The notes below the pieces were generated by a model. The model was not told the origin of the DNA, did not search any database, and saw only the letters and a list, made by a program, of their open reading frames with translations. A stretch of DNA of 64,000 bases, from assembly GCF_014646815.1 (NCBI RefSeq), contig NZ_BMNZ01000005.1, positions 414,444 to 478,443 of the forward strand, in the 5' to 3' direction. The position numbers and the translations under genes are program-made. Source of the DNA: Terrabacter tumescens (GTDB lineage: Bacteria; Actinomycetota; Actinomycetes; Actinomycetales; Dermatophilaceae). Of this stretch, positions 60,422-64,000 are shown piece by piece. Within the stretch, counting starts at the first letter, position 1, and every line of letters begins with the position of its first letter.

Positions 60422-61687
60422 GTGATCGAGCCCCTGACGCGACTGCCCGACGGGACCATCAAGCAGGTGAACCCCATCACCGGCACCAAGGTGTGGACGC
60501 TCCCCGGCAGGGCGGCCCGTCCCCTGGGGCAGCCGAGCCGGCACCCGCTGCCCATCGACCCCCTCGACCACGACCGGCACTGCGCCTTCTGCTGGGCGCG
60601 CATGCGGGAGACCACCCCCGAGATCGCCCGGCTCGTCCACGACCCCGACGGCTGGCACGACGTGCGAGGCCTGCTGGCCGAGGACCTCGACCACAGCACG
60701 CCGCAGTTCCGGCTCATCCCCAACCTCTTCGAGATCCTCAGCTACGACTACTGGCACCTCGCGCACGGCTGGCAGCCCACGGCCGACTCGCGAGCCCGCC
60801 GGACGGCATACCTCTCCACCCCCGGTGGCCGCGAGCACGTCACGTCCCTCGCGCGCATCCAGATGCGGGCGCGCGGCACGGTCGGCGCCGACGCCGAGCC
60901 GCTCGCCGAGGAGGACCTCGAGCGCGAGGCCGTCGGGCTCTTCGCCGGCAACCACCAGGTCGTCATCTCCCGGCGCCACTACGTCGACGACGCGACGGAC
61001 GACTCCCAGCTCGCCGGGTCGGGGACCCTGACACCCGAGGAGCACTGGAGGTACACGAAGTTCACGATCCGCGCGATGCATGACCTCTACCGCGACAACG
61101 AGTGCGCGCGCTACGTGTCGGTCTTCCAGAACTGGCTGGCCCCCGCGGGGGCGTCGTTCGACCACCTGCACAAGCAGGTCGTCGCCATCGACGAGCTCGG
61201 CGCCCAGAAGGAGCGCGAGATCGAGCGGCTGCGCACCGAGCCCGACATGTTCGCCCGGTGGGGCGCGGAGTATGCCGCGTCGCAGGGTCTCGTCGTCGCG
61301 CGCACCGAGCACGCGGTCGCGTTCGCCGGCGTCGGGCACCGGTACCCAGCGCTCGTCGTGCACGTCACCGACGGAGACGGCTGCCCGTGGGAGCTGGGTG
61401 AGGCCCAGGTGCGCGACTTCTCGGACCTCGTCCACGCCTGCCACGCCGCGACCGGGGTGCACGTCCCCTCGAACGAGGAGTGGCACCACCGGCCGCCGTC
61501 CGTCGACGTGCCGATGCCGCTGCGAGCCGTCATCAAGTGGCGGATCTCGACGCTCGCCGGCTTCGAGGGCGGCACGAAGATCTACGTCAACACCATCGAC
61601 CCGTGGGCCGTGCAGCAGCGGGCTGTGACGCAGCTGCGGCGGCTCGCGGACGACGGTCTCGTCTCCGACCGCATCGAGATCGCCTGA
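60422..61687 (+). CDS. GalT/HIT-superfamily protein (DUF4921-like)
   Basis: 421 residues. Cysteines in HCAFCWARM match the GalT zinc site; PNLFEILSYDYWH and a late SFDHLHKQVVAIDELG (His-x-His-x-Gln style) match the HIT active site of UMP/AMP transferases. It is clearly distinct from the classical GalT at 38.7 kb and fits the actinobacterial DUF4921 family, whose substrate is unknown to me. GTG 60422; GGAGAG before it could still act as a ribosome site. Divergent from GH3 beta-glucosidase. Confidence 0.8.
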   Translation: MIEPLTRLPDGTIKQVNPITGTKVWTLPGRAARPLGQPSRHPLPIDPLDHDRHCAFCWARMRETTPEIARLVHDPDGWHDVRGLLAEDLDHSTPQFRLIPNLFEILSYDYWHLAHGWQPTADSRARRTAYLSTPGGREHVTSLARIQMRARGTVGADAEPLAEEDLEREAVGLFAGNHQVVISRRHYVDDATDDSQLAGSGTLTPEEHWRYTKFTIRAMHDLYRDNECARYVSVFQNWLAPAGASFDHLHKQVVAIDELGAQKEREIERLRTEPDMFARWGAEYAASQGLVVARTEHAVAFAGVGHRYPALVVHVTDGDGCPWELGEAQVRDFSDLVHACHAATGVHVPSNEEWHHRPPSVDVPMPLRAVIKWRISTLAGFEGGTKIYVNTIDPWAVQQRAVTQLRRLADDGLVSDRIEIA

Positions 61688-61706
61688 CCGACGTCAGGCG
61701 ATCTCG
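61675..61706. terminator. Bidirectional hairpin between GalT-like and DUF3072-like genes
   Basis: GAGATCGCCTGAC (61676-61688) pairs perfectly with GTCAGGCGATCTC (61693-61705) around CGAC; one outer C-G pair extends it. The left arm includes the last codons and stop of the plus-strand gene. Confidence 0.8.
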
Positions 61707-61718
61707 GCACGGCCCCGC

Positions 61719-62078
61719 TCAGAGCTCGCTGCCGTGGCCCTCGGTGCGGCCGACGTTGCCGTCCGCGCCGATGGGCCCGTTGCCGGCGTCGGCAGTGCCG
61801 GCGCTACCGGCGCTCCCGGCGCTGTCGGCGCCCCGGCCCGTCGACTGCTGGAGACGGTCGATGTGCTCGGAGGCCTGGGCCTTGGTGAGGTCGCCGGGCA
61901 GGGTCTCGCCGGCCTCGCGGGCCAGTGTCTCGAGGTAGCTGCGCTGGGCGCCGGTCATCGGCTCGTCGCCGGTCACCCAGTCCTCGGGGTCCTTGACGGC
62001 GGAGTCGCCTCCGGCGTCCGCTGCCGCGCCGGTGGCGCCGATGACGTCGTCGTTCGAAGGTGTGTTCGCTTCGCTCAT
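61719..62078 (-). CDS. Small DUF3072-like protein
   Basis: 119 residues from ATG 62078, with GGAG six bases before it. The core DWVTGDEPMTGAQRSYLETLAREAGETLPGDLTKAQASEHIDRLQQSTGR is the DUF3072 pattern found in actinomycetes, a predicted helical pair like SAP/LEM-type DNA-binding bundles. The tail is Ala/Gly/Ser-rich and encoded by GGCGCC-type repeats. Function unknown. Confidence 0.8.
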   Translation of the reverse strand: MSEANTPSNDDVIGATGAAADAGGDSAVKDPEDWVTGDEPMTGAQRSYLETLAREAGETLPGDLTKAQASEHIDRLQQSTGRGADSAGSAGSAGTADAGNGPIGADGNVGRTEGHGSEL

Positions 62079-62145
62079 GCCGGCTCCGTACCCGATCATC
62101 ACCCGCCCGGCACGGAACCCTCGACACGCCCCTGCGGGCGCCCGG

Positions 62146-63591
62146 TCAGCGACCGAACGACATCGCCTCGGTGACGTCGCTGCGCAGCATGTCGCGCCGG
62201 TCGAGCAGGTAGTTCTGCCGCATCAGCCAGGGCGCGCCGTCGCCCTGCTGCGGCAGGTCGGCGGCGGCCCGCTGGACATAGCCGGAGGCGAGCGGCAGCA
62301 GGGGCCGCCCCTCCATGCCTTCCGGTGCGTGCGGCGTGGCCACCCGCCAGGCGTTCTGCTCCATGTGGCCCAGCAGCCGGCACACGTAGCGGTTGGCGAG
62401 GTCGGCACGCAGCGTCCACGACGCGTTGACGTAGCCGACGCACACCGCGAGGTTGGGCACGCCGGCGAACATGACGCCGCGATAGACGGTGAGATCGCCG
62501 GTGGGCCGGGCCTGCCCGTCGACGGTCATGGCGATGCCTCCGGCGAGCTTGATGCGCAGGCCCGTCGCGGTGACGACGACGTCGGCGTCGAGCTCGCGTC
62601 CCGAGTGGAGGCGTATGCCGTGTGGCACGAACGTCTCGATCGTGTCGGTGACGACGTGGGCGCGTCCACTGCGCACGGCCTCGAAGAGGTCGCCGTCGGG
62701 GACGACGCAGAGGCGCTGGTCCCAGGGGTCGTAGGTCGGGGTGAAGTGGTCCGCGACGAGGTCGGTCGAGCCGAGCGACTTCGCGGCGCCCTTGGACAGC
62801 ATCGACCGCATCACGGCAGGGCGGCGGCGGCTCAGCTCGTAGACGCCCATCGTGCCGAGGACGTTCTTGTAGCGGGCCGCGGTGCCGGCGGCGCGTCCCG
62901 GCAGCACCTTCTGCAGGACGTCGCGGACCCGGTCCTGCCTGGGCAGGGATGCGATCCACGTCGGCGTGCGCTGGAGCATCGTCACGTCGGCGCCGGCGTC
63001 CGCGAGCGACGGCACGAGCGTCACGGCCGTGGCACCGGAGCCGATGACGACGACCTTCCGGCCCGACACGTCGAGGTCGTCGGGCCAGAACTGGGGGTGC
63101 ACGACCTGGCCCTCGAAGGTCTCGAGGCCCGGCAGCTGCGGGTCGTGCGGGCGCTCGTAGTCGTAGTAGCCGCTGCAGAGGTAGAGGAAGCTGCACGTCA
63201 GCTGCCGTCGCGTCCCGGCGTGCTCGACGGTCACCGTCCACAGCGCCTCGTCGCTCGACCAGTCGGCCGCGACGACCTTGTGGCCCAGACGGATCCGCTC
63301 GGTGATACCGTGCTTGTCCGCCGTGCGGCGCAGGTAGTCGAGGATCTTGGGCCCGTCGGCGATCGCGTCCGGGTCGGTCCACGGCTCGAACGGGAAGCCG
63401 AGCGTCATCATGTCCGAGTCCGAGCGCACACCCGGGTAGCGGAAGAGGTCCCACGTGCCGCCGAGCGAGTCCCGCGCCTCGAGGATCGCCCATGTGCGGG
63501 TGGGGCTCATGGTGCGGAGGCGGTAGCCCGCGCCGATGCCGGACAGGCCGGCTCCGACGACGAGGACGTCCAGGTGCTCGAGATCGCTCAC
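62146..63591 (-). CDS. Flavin-containing (Baeyer-Villiger type) monooxygenase
   Basis: 481 residues. FAD motif VLVVGAGLSGIGAGYRL, LGGTWDLFRYPGVRSDSDM, the Baeyer-Villiger fingerprint FxGxxxHxxxW as FEGQVVHPQFW, and the NADPH motif VVVIGSGATAVTLVPSLA. This closely resembles EthA-type monooxygenases of mycobacteria (about 490 residues), which oxidise ketones and sulfur compounds. Start GTG 63591 with GAGAAT six bases upstream (leaderless). Divergent from an Old Yellow Enzyme gene; three short repeats lie between them. Confidence 0.93.
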   Translation of the reverse strand: MSDLEHLDVLVVGAGLSGIGAGYRLRTMSPTRTWAILEARDSLGGTWDLFRYPGVRSDSDMMTLGFPFEPWTDPDAIADGPKILDYLRRTADKHGITERIRLGHKVVAADWSSDEALWTVTVEHAGTRRQLTCSFLYLCSGYYDYERPHDPQLPGLETFEGQVVHPQFWPDDLDVSGRKVVVIGSGATAVTLVPSLADAGADVTMLQRTPTWIASLPRQDRVRDVLQKVLPGRAAGTAARYKNVLGTMGVYELSRRRPAVMRSMLSKGAAKSLGSTDLVADHFTPTYDPWDQRLCVVPDGDLFEAVRSGRAHVVTDTIETFVPHGIRLHSGRELDADVVVTATGLRIKLAGGIAMTVDGQARPTGDLTVYRGVMFAGVPNLAVCVGYVNASWTLRADLANRYVCRLLGHMEQNAWRVATPHAPEGMEGRPLLPLASGYVQRAAADLPQQGDGAPWLMRQNYLLDRRDMLRSDVTEAMSFGR

Positions 63592-63639
63592 CTCGCCATT
63601 CTCACCCACGCCTCCCGCACTGTGACGCTGGCCGCCTGA

Positions 63640-64000
<361 letters not shown>

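Overview
The window is chromosomal DNA from a high-GC actinomycete. By eye it is roughly 70-73% G+C, with GTC/CTC/GCC-type codons, many GTG starts, ATGA/GTGA gene overlaps and many apparently leaderless promoters (TAnnnT six or seven bases before the start codon). Protein style (PPOX/F420-type proteins, TY-Chap-like and DUF3072-like proteins, MsiK-type ABC sugar uptake) fits Actinomycetota, perhaps Micrococcales such as Intrasporangiaceae; that placement is inference. No rRNA, tRNA, CRISPR, insertion sequence or phage gene was seen.

Layout. 1-6.9 kb: an OmpR-type two-component pair, a divergent Gln-rich membrane protein and a tripartite hybrid kinase. 6.8-7.7 kb: a VIT-family iron/manganese transporter behind a DtxR/IdeR-like box. 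7.9-12.2 kb: a SNF2 helicase, a truncated acetyl-CoA-synthetase-like remnant, and an hsp20-alcohol dehydrogenase operon preceded by two DosR-like boxes. 12.2-18 kb: a GNAT acetyltransferase, NAD+ synthetase, two PPOX-fold proteins, glycine C-acetyltransferase (kbl) and an alpha/beta hydrolase. 18.1-22.2 kb: a two-gene operon of a metacaspase and a very large CHAT-domain (caspase-fold) protein whose reading frame is interrupted once in a proline-rich N-terminus; this is the strongest candidate for an unusual protein system. 22-30 kb: RibD/DHFR-like reductase, lipoprotein, CPA1 antiporter, threonine dehydrogenase (tdh) with a hydrolase, Fur-family regulator, and a two-gene ABC exporter.

30.1-42.6 kb is a galactoside utilisation locus: GH36 alpha-galactosidase, two CUT1 permeases and a Tat-type substrate-binding lipoprotein on one strand; GH42 beta-galactosidase, DeoR regulator, galT, galK and a GPH-family symporter on the other. 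The shared control region carries direct-repeat (DeoR-like) and palindromic (LacI-like) operator candidates. The locus takes up galactosides, splits alpha and beta linkages and feeds galactose into the Leloir pathway. No ATPase subunit or galE is present, so both must be elsewhere.

42.7-64 kb: PLP decarboxylase, lipoprotein, Fe/Mn superoxide dismutase, GlcG/HbpS-like protein, SWIM-SNF2 helicase, thioesterase, methyltransferase, DinB protein, a 1170-residue fused ABC exporter, P-loop kinase, SDR, quinone reductase, GH3 beta-glucosidase, a GalT/HIT-like protein, DUF3072-like protein, a Baeyer-Villiger-type monooxygenase and the start of an Old Yellow Enzyme running off the window.

Across the whole window the heptamer GTATGCC (usually GTATGCCG) occurs 41 times by manual count, split 20:21 between strands, in all reading frames and in intergenic DNA. 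It forces otherwise rare TAT, ATA and GCA codons. This DNA-level signal is not explained by any gene and is the most striking non-coding observation. It also sits in the loop of a 47-bp palindromic intergenic repeat found twice.
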